A DNA stretch of 64,000 bases from an uncultured bacterium (GTDB lineage: Bacteria; Verrucomicrobiota; Lentisphaeria; Victivallales; UBA1829): NCBI GenBank assembly GCA_949297765.1, contig CASFTV010000011.1, positions 56,550 through 120,549 of the forward strand, read 5' to 3'. This document shows, piece by piece, positions 26,571-34,390 of this stretch. Both the position numbers and the translations under genes were made by a program. Position 1 is the first letter of the stretch, and the number at the start of each line of letters is the position of its first letter. The notes under the pieces are model-generated. The model did not search any database and was not told where the DNA came from. It worked only from the letters and a program-made list of their open reading frames with translations.

Positions 26571-28262
26571 ATGTCCAACTTTTTCACAGACAATCCGGAT
26601 CTGATGTTCACGCTCAAGAATCTGGAGATGAAGGAAATCGTCGCGCTTCGGGAGAATGACTACAAGCAGGCGGAAGAGTTCGACTACGCCCCCGAGAACT
26701 ATGAAGACGCGATGGACAACTACAAACGGGTCCTGAAGGAGATCGGAGAGATTACCGGCGAACGCATTGCCCCCCGCTCCCGCCAGGTTGACGAGGAAGG
26801 TCCCTATTTCAAGGACGGCGTGGTCAAATACCATCCGCTGACCGACAAGAACCTCAAGGATCTGAAGGACGCCGGCGTGATGGGCGTGATGCTGCCCCGC
26901 CGTTACGGCGGTCTCAATTTCCCGACAACCATCTACACGATGATGACCGAAATGGTCGCCCGGGCCGATGCCTCGCTGCAGAACCTGATCGGGCTGCAGG
27001 ACATCGCGGAGACCATCTGCGAATTCGGATCCGAAGAACAGCGTCAGAAGTATCTGCCGCGCTTCGCTTCCGGCGAGGCTGACGGATCCATGGACCTCAC
27101 CGAACCGGATTCCGGATCGGACCTTCAGTCCGTGCGTCTGAAAGCGACGCAGGGGCCGGACGGCAAATGGTATCTGAACGGGATGAAGCGTTTTATCACC
27201 AACGGCTGTTCGAAGATCCACCTGGTGCTCGCCCGCTCCAAGGAGGGAACGGTCGACGGACGCGGACTTTCGATGTTCATCTGCGAAGCCTGTCCGGAAC
27301 TCAAGGTGCGCCGCATTGAACACAAGCTCGGCATTCACGGAGTGCCGACCGCCGAACTGCAGTACAACAACGTTCCGGCGGAGCTGTGCGGACAGGAACG
27401 GCGCGGGCTGACGAAGTATGTGATGAGCCTGATGAACGGGGCGCGCGTCGCAATCAGCGGACAGGCTCTCGGTATTGCGGAGGCGGCCTACCGCGAAGCC
27501 AGGAAGTATGCGTCGGAACGCGTTCAGTTCAAACAGAGCATCGACCAGTTCCCGGCGATCTACGATATGCTCGCAAAGATGAAGATCAAGGTCACCGCCG
27601 CCCGGACGCTGCTGTATGAGACCACAAAGATGGTCGATCTGCGCTATTCCTATATCGCGCTGGACGAGCGTTCCGAAAAGGCGAAATATTATACGAAAGT
27701 CGCCGCGGCCCTGACGCCGATGTGCAAAGCGCTCTCCACGGAGATCGCAAACCAGGTGGCTTATGACTGCATCCAGATCCACGGCGGAACGGGCTATATG
27801 CACGACTTCGACGCGGAACGCTATTACCGCGATGCCCGCATCACCAACATCTACGAGGGAACGACCCAGCTTCAGGTGGTCGCCGCGATCGGCGGCATCA
27901 TGCAGAGAGTGCTGGATCCGATGATCACGGAGCTGCTGGGAATGTCCTGCGAAGGGCTCGACTGCCGTCTGCTGAAGATGGTCGGCGAGATGTTTGAAAA
28001 GCAGAAGGAGGCGGTGCAGTTCGTTGCGGACAAGAAGGATTCGGCCTATCATGATCTCCGCGCAAGAAACCTTGTGGAGAACGAGACGATCGTGGTGGTG
28101 TCGCTGCTGATGCTCCGCGATGCGAAGAAGGATCCGAAGCGGGTGCCGCTCGCAGAACGCTACATTCTCGACGCCGTGCACGATTTCGACCGGAACTATC
28201 AGATTGTGATGAGCGGCGACCTGTCGACAATCGACAGACACCGCGACGTCATTGATTATTGA
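26571..28262 (+). CDS. Acyl-CoA dehydrogenase family protein
   Basis: 563 residues, longer than the 380 of short-chain enzymes. Family motifs in order: VMLPRRYGGLNFP, DLTEPDSGSDLQSV, WYLNGMKRFITNG, HKLGIHGVPTAELQY, RVQFKQSIDQFPAIYDMLAK, IQIHGGTGYMHDFDAERYYR and ARITNIYEGTTQLQ, where the Glu of YEGT is the position of the catalytic base in most family members. An extra N-terminal 80 residues and a C-terminal 130-residue helical extension recall the VLCAD-like subgroup. It binds FAD and oxidises an acyl-CoA to the enoyl-CoA, delivering electrons to EtfAB encoded just upstream (12 bp). Chain length not deducible. Confidence 0.93.
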   Translation: MSNFFTDNPDLMFTLKNLEMKEIVALRENDYKQAEEFDYAPENYEDAMDNYKRVLKEIGEITGERIAPRSRQVDEEGPYFKDGVVKYHPLTDKNLKDLKDAGVMGVMLPRRYGGLNFPTTIYTMMTEMVARADASLQNLIGLQDIAETICEFGSEEQRQKYLPRFASGEADGSMDLTEPDSGSDLQSVRLKATQGPDGKWYLNGMKRFITNGCSKIHLVLARSKEGTVDGRGLSMFICEACPELKVRRIEHKLGIHGVPTAELQYNNVPAELCGQERRGLTKYVMSLMNGARVAISGQALGIAEAAYREARKYASERVQFKQSIDQFPAIYDMLAKMKIKVTAARTLLYETTKMVDLRYSYIALDERSEKAKYYTKVAAALTPMCKALSTEIANQVAYDCIQIHGGTGYMHDFDAERYYRDARITNIYEGTTQLQVVAAIGGIMQRVLDPMITELLGMSCEGLDCRLLKMVGEMFEKQKEAVQFVADKKDSAYHDLRARNLVENETIVVVSLLMLRDAKKDPKRVPLAERYILDAVHDFDRNYQIVMSGDLSTIDRHRDVIDY

Positions 28263-28281
28263 TTTCAGGAGAACGCAAACC

Positions 28282-28575
28282 ATGAACAATGAATATCTGG
28301 AACGGGCCAAACAGGTGGTCCCGGATGCCAAGACGCTCATTCTTCTCGCCTCGAGAAGAGCGAACGAACTGGCCTACGGAGCACGTCCGATGGTCCGCTG
28401 CAAGGATGAAAACCACCTCGATGTGGCTCTGCTGGAAATCGCAGAGGGAAAACTCGCCGCCAATTTCGACGGCTCTCCCGACGACTTCCTCAAGGAAATC
28501 AACGCTGTGAAGGAAGCGGCAAGACGGGAAAGCGGCGAAGTCAAGATGAGAAATTCCCATCCGGCGAACGACTGA
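28282..28575 (+). CDS. rpoZ: DNA-directed RNA polymerase omega subunit
   Basis: 97 residues from the ATG at 28282 with AGGAG 10 bp upstream. [20 protein letters not shown] and [16 protein letters not shown] are the conserved omega (Rpb6-like) segments that clamp the beta-prime subunit. The ORF can be extended to 28252 but this overlaps the dehydrogenase stop. It is last in the etf operon, 19 bp after the dehydrogenase, and is followed by a terminator. Short omega proteins are easily missed; the match here is clear. Confidence 0.88.
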   Translation: MNNEYLERAKQVVPDAKTLILLASRRANELAYGARPMVRCKDENHLDVALLEIAEGKLAANFDGSPDDFLKEINAVKEAARRESGEVKMRNSHPAND

Positions 28576-28600
28576 CCCCGTTGGCATTTCATGAACTCCG

Positions 28601-28630
28601 GCGCGCCGTATTCAGCGGCGCGCTTTTTTT
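28601..28630 (+). terminator. Rho-independent terminator between rpoZ and purE
   Basis: GCGCGCCG (28601-28608) and CGGCGCGC (28616-28623) form a perfect 8-bp stem with a 7-nt loop and seven T. It ends the etf operon and lies only 20 bp before the purE start codon. Confidence 0.88.
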
Positions 28631-28650
28631 CAACAGAAAGGACCGTCACC

Positions 28651-29157
28651 ATGTCGGAAATAGCGATCGTTATGGGAAGCAAGAGCGATCTGATCTCCCT
28701 CAAGGGGGCTTTTGATACGCTGAACAGCTTCAAGATCGGATTTACCGCGCGGGTCATTTCCGCGCACCGCACGCCGGATGCCGCCGCCGATTTCGCAAAA
28801 CATGCGGAAGCGGAAGGGTTCCGGGTTATCATCTGTGCCGCCGGAATGGCTGCGCATCTTGCCGGAGTGATCGCCGCGCATACGACTCTTCCCGTCATCG
28901 GCATTCCGATGGCCAGCGAGCCGTTCAACGGATTCGATGCGCTGCTGGCGATGGTGCAGATGCCGCCGGGAATTCCCGTGGCAACCGTGACCGCCGGAAA
29001 GGCCGGAGCAAAAAATGCAGCTCTGCTGGCCGTCTCGATTCTGGCACTCTCAAATCCGGAACTCGCGGCGAAGCTGAAGGCGTTCCGCGCGGAACAGACC
29101 CGGAAGGTCGAAGAGGCGGACGCATCGCTCCAGGACGAACTGGCGAAGCTGAACTGA
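28651..29157 (+). CDS. purE: N5-carboxyaminoimidazole ribonucleotide mutase
   Basis: 168 residues. [20 protein letters not shown] (catalytic His), [20 protein letters not shown] and VIGIPM are the PurE signatures; the protein rearranges N5-CAIR to CAIR in purine synthesis. The ATG at 28651 with AAAGGA is chosen over an earlier in-frame ATG at 28591, which would translate through the terminator. No purK is adjacent. It leads a probable operon down to truA; the terminator just upstream means that it is expressed by read-through or from a promoter I could not find. Confidence 0.95.
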   Translation: MSEIAIVMGSKSDLISLKGAFDTLNSFKIGFTARVISAHRTPDAAADFAKHAEAEGFRVIICAAGMAAHLAGVIAAHTTLPVIGIPMASEPFNGFDALLAMVQMPPGIPVATVTAGKAGAKNAALLAVSILALSNPELAAKLKAFRAEQTRKVEEADASLQDELAKLN

Positions 29158-29172
29158 AAAGGTTTTTCTCCC

Positions 29173-30033
29173 ATGAAACTGGTTTCCGCTCTGCTTGGAT
29201 TCGGATGGATGCTCGCTCTCTTCGGAGAAGAGGGTGTTCCCGTCCCGGAGCGGGAAACTCCGCCGGTTGATTTCCGTCAGACGTTTCAGCGGGAGTTTCA
29301 CGATCTTTTTGAAATGCTCGGACGGGAATATCCCGCGTTTCTCCGGGAACTGAAGCCGGAGGATGCCGACAAGGCTCTTCTTTCGGTGCTGAAGGCTCTT
29401 CACAGCGGAGTTGAACCGGAGTCGGCGGAACGGAAGGAGTCCGGCGCGAAGAAACAGGATCTTCCGGAGAATCCTCCGGCGATCCGGCTGAAAAACGGAG
29501 CGTGGTATTTCCGGATTCATACCCTGAATGCGGCCGCATTCGGCGAACTGCTGCGGAGTGCGGAAGAGGCGAAGCGTTCGCCCGGGCTGATTCTGGATTT
29601 GCGCTCCTGCGCGGCCGGCGACTGGAATTCGCGGCCGGAGGAGATCGGGAAACTGTTTTCCCCCTCCGCCCTGCATACGGTTGTGCTGCTCGGGCCGGAG
29701 ACCTGCGGAGCGGCGGAGATTCTGGCATCGAAACTGTTTGCGTCCCATCGGGGGATCGGGATTGGTGCGCCGACGAAAGGGAGGCCCTATTCCCGGCGTG
29801 TGGTGACTCTTTCATCGCGGCGGTGGCTGGTTCCGCAGCCCCCGGCGGGAGCGGAGGAGGTGCGGTATGAGCCGTGTGTTCCGCAGATCCGGGTTTCTCC
29901 GCTTCCGCGGACCCGGGTTGAAGATTTGAAACGGCACGGCGATCCGTCGCATTCGGGGGATCCGGCGCTGATCCGCGCTTCCGATCTGCTCATAAGTTTG
30001 GATTTGCTGGAACAAAAGGGGTTGAAAAAATAA
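29173..30033 (+). CDS. S41 (C-terminal processing) peptidase-like protein lacking the catalytic serine
   Basis: 286 residues with an N-terminal hydrophobic stretch ([17 protein letters not shown]) serving as signal or anchor. Residues 100-230 follow the tail-specific protease core: [54 protein letters not shown] and [20 protein letters not shown]. In active enzymes the segment is GxASASEI; here G179 stands where the serine is expected, and no PDZ domain is present. It is thus probably a non-catalytic relative or uses another residue (C178). It sits between purE and two small membrane proteins. Confidence 0.65.
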   Translation: MKLVSALLGFGWMLALFGEEGVPVPERETPPVDFRQTFQREFHDLFEMLGREYPAFLRELKPEDADKALLSVLKALHSGVEPESAERKESGAKKQDLPENPPAIRLKNGAWYFRIHTLNAAAFGELLRSAEEAKRSPGLILDLRSCAAGDWNSRPEEIGKLFSPSALHTVVLLGPETCGAAEILASKLFASHRGIGIGAPTKGRPYSRRVVTLSSRRWLVPQPPAGAEEVRYEPCVPQIRVSPLPRTRVEDLKRHGDPSHSGDPALIRASDLLISLDLLEQKGLKK

Positions 30034-30035
30034 AC

Positions 30036-30380
30036 ATGCCTGTTATAGTTACCACAGGGCTTCTGCTGATCTGCTCCAATTTGTTCATGACGTTTGCGTG
30101 GTACGGCCACCTGAAGGATATGTCGGGGAAGGCATGGTATCTCGCGGCGCTGGCAAGCTGGGGGATTGCGCTGTTCGAATATCTGATTCAGGTTCCGGCG
30201 AACCGGATCGGGTATGCGGGCGGGCTGACGCTCGCACAGCTCAAGATCATGCAGGAGGTGATTACGCTTTCGGTCTTTGTGCCCTTCTCGATTCTGTATA
30301 TGAAGGAGGGGTTCAAGCTCGATTACATCTGGGCGGCGCTCTGCCTGACCGGAGCGGTGTATTTCATGTTTCGGCATTGA
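30036..30380 (+). CDS. DUF486 / DMT-superfamily small membrane protein
   Basis: 114 residues with four transmembrane helices. The string MTFAWYGHLKDMSGKAWYLA and the ending IWAALCLTGAVYFMF match the DUF486 family, a four-helix relative of drug/metabolite transporters with unknown substrate. It starts 2 bp after the previous stop; the nearest ribosome site is AAAAGGGG about 14 bp upstream. Confidence 0.85.
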   Translation: MPVIVTTGLLLICSNLFMTFAWYGHLKDMSGKAWYLAALASWGIALFEYLIQVPANRIGYAGGLTLAQLKIMQEVITLSVFVPFSILYMKEGFKLDYIWAALCLTGAVYFMFRH

Positions 30381-30398
30381 GAAAACAAAGGAGGCGGT

Positions 30399-30995
30399 AT
30401 GATTCAGGAGATGGTACACTCGGTCGGCAACTTCCTTGCCGGCGACATTGCAATGACGCTCTACTGGTGCGCGGCGATCGGCGGAACGGTTTTTTTCCTG
30501 TTCGCTCTGCTGTTCTCCTCATTTGAGATCAGCGGTGTGGATTCGCCCGATGTCGCGGCGGACGGGACTTTCGACGCCGCCGGACATGTCGACACCGGAT
30601 TCACGGATTTCCAGTTCATCAGCATGAAATCCATTTTTGCGTTTGTGACCATGTTCGGCTGGACTGGAGTGGTATGGGGAAAATCCGGCTGGGGAGGATT
30701 CCTTGCGGCTCTGCTGGTCGGTTTGCTCGCGATGTTCCTGACCGCGTTCGCGGTCTGGATGATGCTGAAACTGCAGCATTCCGGAAACATCACGACAGCG
30801 GATATGGTCGGCCTTCCCGGAACGGTCTACATGACCATCCCCGCCGGACGGACCGCAATCGGGAAAGTGACGGTTGCCGTCCGCGGATCAACCTGCGAAG
30901 TGAACGCCGTCGCCGATGAGGAACTGCCCACCGGAACGGCCGTCAAACTGGTGAAGGCGCTTGAACCGTCCAAGTTCCTGGCGGAGAAAGTGTAA
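30399..30995 (+). CDS. NfeD-like membrane protein
   Basis: 198 residues. A hydrophobic helix near residues 18-42 and two near 72-125 (SIFAFVTMFGWTGVVWG, then FLAALLVGLLAMFLTAFAVW) are followed by a 70-residue OB-fold-like domain (GLPGTVYMTIPAGRTAIGKV, then VNAVADEELPTGTAVKLVKA), the layout of NfeD and YqiJ proteins that work with flotillin/stomatin partners in membranes. No flotillin gene is near. AGGAGG precedes the ATG. Confidence 0.65.
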   Translation: MIQEMVHSVGNFLAGDIAMTLYWCAAIGGTVFFLFALLFSSFEISGVDSPDVAADGTFDAAGHVDTGFTDFQFISMKSIFAFVTMFGWTGVVWGKSGWGGFLAALLVGLLAMFLTAFAVWMMLKLQHSGNITTADMVGLPGTVYMTIPAGRTAIGKVTVAVRGSTCEVNAVADEELPTGTAVKLVKALEPSKFLAEKV

Positions 30996-31004
30996 GCGGA
31001 ACGG

Positions 31005-31886
31005 ATGGACGAGGAACGGCTGCTGGAGGAGCTGAAGACGGTGTTTCCGCAGCGTCCCGAAGTGGCGGAGGGACCGGGCGACGACGCCGCGGCGATCCGT
31101 CTGCCGGGAACCGGGCGTTTGCTGCTCACGGCGGTCGATCAGGTCGTTGCCGGAGTGCATGTGCTCCCGGGGGAGGCGCCGGAACGGATCGCCGGAAAAC
31201 TGGTCCGCCGCAACGTGAGCGATATCGCCGCGATGGGGGGTGCTCCCGCGTATGCAATGCTGACCGCTGCAATGAATCCGCTGTCGCAGGAGTTCCTGAC
31301 GGCATTCCACCGCGGCGTGCAGAACGCGTGCGGAGAATACGGAATCTGTGTGGTCGGCGGGGATGTCTCGTCGCTTCCGGAACCGGGGGCGGTGTTCACG
31401 CTCTCGCTGTTCGGGTATTCCGAACCGGGAACGCTGAAGCTGCGCCGCTTCGCGCGTCCGGGGGATCTGCTCTGCGGAACCGGATGCTACGGACGATCGT
31501 TTGAGTCCGGGCATCATCTGAATTTCCGGCCGCGTCTGCGCGAAGGACTGTTCCTCGGAAAATCGGAGGCGGTCCATGCGATGATGGATGTCAGCGACGG
31601 ACTGCTGAAGGATGCCCGACGGATGGCGCTGGAATCCGGACTTTCGCTGAACTTTGACTGCGGACGGATTCCTCTGCGCGCCGGAGCCTCTGTGGAGGAT
31701 GCTCTCTGCGACGGAGAGGATTATGAACTGATCTGCGCCGTCGCTCCGGAAGGCGCGGAAGCGCTCTGCTCCGCCTTCCCGAATCTCACGCGGATGGGGT
31801 GTTTTACCGACGGTGTTCCCGGAGCGGTTTCGGGAATTCCCGTCCTGAACAAGAAAGGATTCGACCATTTTCATGAAGACACTTGA
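31005..31886 (+). CDS. thiL: Thiamine-monophosphate kinase
   Basis: 293 residues. EGPGDDAAAIRLP (nucleotide and Mg site), LLTAVDQVVAGVHVLPG, RRNVSDIAAMGGAP and MDVSDGLLKDARRMALESG are ThiL signatures of the PurM-like kinase fold. It phosphorylates thiamine monophosphate to the diphosphate. The usual first-domain DxxVEGVHF reads DQVVAGVHV. Its 3' end overlaps the tsaE start by 14 bp, indicating coupling. No other thiamine gene is in the window. Confidence 0.93.
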   Translation: MDEERLLEELKTVFPQRPEVAEGPGDDAAAIRLPGTGRLLLTAVDQVVAGVHVLPGEAPERIAGKLVRRNVSDIAAMGGAPAYAMLTAAMNPLSQEFLTAFHRGVQNACGEYGICVVGGDVSSLPEPGAVFTLSLFGYSEPGTLKLRRFARPGDLLCGTGCYGRSFESGHHLNFRPRLREGLFLGKSEAVHAMMDVSDGLLKDARRMALESGLSLNFDCGRIPLRAGASVEDALCDGEDYELICAVAPEGAEALCSAFPNLTRMGCFTDGVPGAVSGIPVLNKKGFDHFHEDT

Positions 31887-32298
31887 AACTTGTTCGCCGG
31901 AGGAGACGGAGAATCTTGCGGCGCGGATCGCATCGGAAACAAAACCGGGCGCCATTCTTCTTCTGCGCGGGGATCTTGGGGCGGGCAAGACCGCCTTTGC
32001 GCGCGGATTCGCCCGGGGACTCGGAATCACCGATCCGGTGTCGAGTCCGACGTTCACCATCGTGCAGGAATATCCCTGCGCGGACGGACGGATGCTCTAC
32101 CACATGGACCTCTACCGGATCAGCGATTCGGATGCCGCTCTCGCATTCGGAATCGACGACTTTCTCTTCGACGGAAACGCGATCTGCCTGATCGAATGGC
32201 CGGAGCGGGCCGAGGATCTCTATCCGCCGGACGCGGTCAATATCGAAATCGCCCACGGCGACGGAGAAAACCGCAGGATCATCACCATCCGGGACTGA
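31873..32298 (+). CDS. tsaE: tRNA threonylcarbamoyladenosine biosynthesis ATPase TsaE
   Basis: 141 residues. LRGDLGAGKTAFARGFA is the Walker A loop; VSSPTFTIVQEYP and YHMDLYRISD are TsaE switch-like motifs; CLIEWPER is the conserved C-terminal block. It works with TsaB and TsaD to make t6A on ANN-decoding tRNAs. AAAGGATT precedes the ATG. Neighbouring truA is also a tRNA modification gene. Confidence 0.96.
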   Translation: MKTLETCSPEETENLAARIASETKPGAILLLRGDLGAGKTAFARGFARGLGITDPVSSPTFTIVQEYPCADGRMLYHMDLYRISDSDAALAFGIDDFLFDGNAICLIEWPERAEDLYPPDAVNIEIAHGDGENRRIITIRD

Positions 32299-32301
32299 GT
32301 C

Positions 32302-33108
32302 ATGGAGGAACAACGCACATTCCGGATGGAGATCGCATTCGACGGCACCAATTATCACGGATGGCAGACCCAGCCGAACGGCCTCGCCGTGCAGCAGGTG
32401 GTCGAAGAACGCCTGGGCCGTCTGTTCGGCAACATCCCGATCCGCATTCAGGGCAGCAGCCGGACCGATGCGGGAGTTCATGCTCTGGGACTGGTTGCCT
32501 CTTTCCGCGCTCCGGAACGCCGCAATATTCCCGCCTGGAAGATCCTCAAGGCGATGAACCGTCTGCTCCCCGACGACATCCGCATCCGTTCGGTGGAAGA
32601 GGCTCCGCCGGAGTTCAACGCCCGGTTCGCGGCGAAGGGAAAATCGTATGTGTATGTAATCAACAGCGGAGAGGTGAGTCCCTTTACTTCCCGCTGGAGC
32701 TGGCGGCTGTTCGATTTTGAGAATCTCGCCGCGGTCCGTCAGGCGCTGGACGCTTTGCGCGGAACCCATGACTTCTCCAGTTTCGCGGTCGAGTCGAAAA
32801 AATACGACGATCCGGTCCGCTCCATCCTCCGGGCGGAACTCTACGAATGCGGACCGATGAAGTGCATCCATTTCATCGGCGACGGCTTTCTCTACAAGAT
32901 GGTGCGGAGCATGGTCGGCGTTCTTGCGGAGATCGGCCGGAACCGTCTTCCTCCGGAGATTGTTCCGGAGCTTCTGGAGGCCCGCAACCGTTCGTGTGCA
33001 CGCGACACCGCCCCGGCCGCCGGCCTCTTCCTGATGAAAGTCTTTTACGAAAACAACGCCTGGGACCGCTACGAAATGCGTTCGCTTCCGTGGGAGCTTT
33101 ACTCCTGA
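32302..33108 (+). CDS. truA: tRNA pseudouridine synthase A
   Basis: 268 residues. EIAFDGTNYHGWQTQPN, the catalytic Asp in GSSRTDAGVHALG, and FLYKMVRSMVG are TruA hallmarks. It makes pseudouridine at positions 38-40 of the anticodon loop. It begins 3 bp after tsaE and is the last gene of the purE-truA run. Full length. Confidence 0.96.
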   Translation: MEEQRTFRMEIAFDGTNYHGWQTQPNGLAVQQVVEERLGRLFGNIPIRIQGSSRTDAGVHALGLVASFRAPERRNIPAWKILKAMNRLLPDDIRIRSVEEAPPEFNARFAAKGKSYVYVINSGEVSPFTSRWSWRLFDFENLAAVRQALDALRGTHDFSSFAVESKKYDDPVRSILRAELYECGPMKCIHFIGDGFLYKMVRSMVGVLAEIGRNRLPPEIVPELLEARNRSCARDTAPAAGLFLMKVFYENNAWDRYEMRSLPWELYS

Positions 33109-33110
33109 CC

Positions 33111-33154
33111 GGCCCATCCGGTCGTTTCCGGAATCGTTTCTTCCGGACCGGGCC
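33111..33154. terminator. Possible terminator hairpin between truA and argC
   Basis: GGCCC-TCCGG and CCGGA-GGGCC pair imperfectly across about 20 nt, between two convergent stop codons. There is no good T-run, so the call is weak. Confidence 0.3.
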
Positions 33155-33157
33155 TCT

Positions 33158-34186
33158 TCAGCAGAGGCCGAGTCCCTCGTCGAGGCCGAAGCGGATGTTC
33201 ATGCACTGAATCGCCTGTCCGGATGCGCCTTTGGTCAGATTGTCGATGCAGCTGAAGACCAGAAGTTTGTTTGTGTGCGGATCCATGGCGAATCCGATTT
33301 CGCAGCGGTTGGTCATGGTGACGTGCTTTGTGTCGGGCAGTTTCCCCGCGGGAAGGACCTTGACAAAGCGTTCGTTCCCGTAGGTTTCCCTGTAGCACTG
33401 TTCAACGGCTTCCTTTGTGCATTTTGCGGTCGGCTGAAGGATGATCGTGGAGTTGATGCCGCGGTTCATCGGCGTCAGGTGCGGGATGAAGTTGACCGCC
33501 AGTTCCGGCACGCCCGCGGCGACCGCCAGCTCCTGTTCAATTTCCGGAAGATGACGGTGACCGACCGGCCCGTAGGCGCGGATGCTCTCATTGCATTCCG
33601 GGTAGATGTACGGAAGATCCACTTTTCGTCCGGCCCCTGTGACGCCGCTCATGGAGGCGATGATGATATCCGTCGTTTCGACAAGTCCGGCCTTGAGCAG
33701 CGGAGCCGCCGCCAGAATGATGCTCGTCGGATAACAGCCGGGACAGGCGATGAAGGCGGCGTTCCGGATCTGTTCGCGATAGCGTTCCGGCGATCCGTAG
33801 ACCGCCTGTTTCAGCAGTTCCGGCGCGGGATGATCCTTGCCGTAGTACTCCTTGTACTTGGCGGTGGAGCGGAGGCGGAAGTCCGCGCTGATGTCAAACA
33901 CCCGGACTCCCGATTCCATCAGCGGAATCGCATATTCGGATGCCAGTCCGTGCGGAAGGGCGAGAAACGCGGCATCGCACTCCGCGGCGATCTGTTTCAC
34001 ATCGGGGGCGGAGAATTTCAGTGTCATGCCGTAAAAACGGGGAAAGATCTCGGAGATCTCTTTTCCCGCGTTCTGGCGGGAGGTGATGATCCGCAGATCC
34101 ACATTCGGATGTCCCGTCAGAAGACGGATCAGTTCTTCGCCGGCGTATCCGGACGCTCCAACAACAGCCACTCGTATCTTTGTCAT
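33158..34186 (-). CDS. argC: N-acetyl-gamma-glutamyl-phosphate reductase
   Basis: 342 residues. The NADP-binding start VAVVGASGYAGEELIRLL, the active-site cysteine in ACPGCYPTSI and the catalytic histidine in FIPHLTPMNRGI show type 1 ArgC, third step of arginine synthesis (acetylglutamyl phosphate to semialdehyde). CTGGAG lies 8 bp before the ATG. It stands alone: no argB, argD or argJ is in the window. Confidence 0.97.
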   Translation of the reverse strand: MTKIRVAVVGASGYAGEELIRLLTGHPNVDLRIITSRQNAGKEISEIFPRFYGMTLKFSAPDVKQIAAECDAAFLALPHGLASEYAIPLMESGVRVFDISADFRLRSTAKYKEYYGKDHPAPELLKQAVYGSPERYREQIRNAAFIACPGCYPTSIILAAAPLLKAGLVETTDIIIASMSGVTGAGRKVDLPYIYPECNESIRAYGPVGHRHLPEIEQELAVAAGVPELAVNFIPHLTPMNRGINSTIILQPTAKCTKEAVEQCYRETYGNERFVKVLPAGKLPDTKHVTMTNRCEIGFAMDPHTNKLLVFSCIDNLTKGASGQAIQCMNIRFGLDEGLGLC

Positions 34187-34321
34187 CTTTGATTCTCCAG
34201 AGTCATTGGGTTCTGAAACATGTTCTCTTAATATAAATCCGATTTCGGAAAAAGAAAGAGACGAAGCGAAAAAAAACAGAAACCCGCCTGATGGATTTCC
34301 GCTCTTTCCGATTTCTCCGGC

Positions 34322-34349
34322 TTGACAATCCCGAAAGCGCGATTATGGT
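34322..34349 (+). promoter_or_regulatory. Promoter of the Ser/Thr kinase gene
   Basis: Consensus TTGACA (34322-34327), 16 bp, TATGGT (34344-34349), about 40 bp before the kinase start codon. Confidence 0.55.
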
Positions 34350-34390
34350 AAAAAAACGGGATATGCGGATCCGGAAACGGCGGAAACAGG

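Noticed and set aside
25452..28340. 962-codon open frame on the minus strand opposite etfB, etfA and the acyl-CoA dehydrogenase
   Set aside because: It is wholly antisense to three clear genes, has no family motif and no ribosome site; the long opening comes from the codon bias of the real genes.
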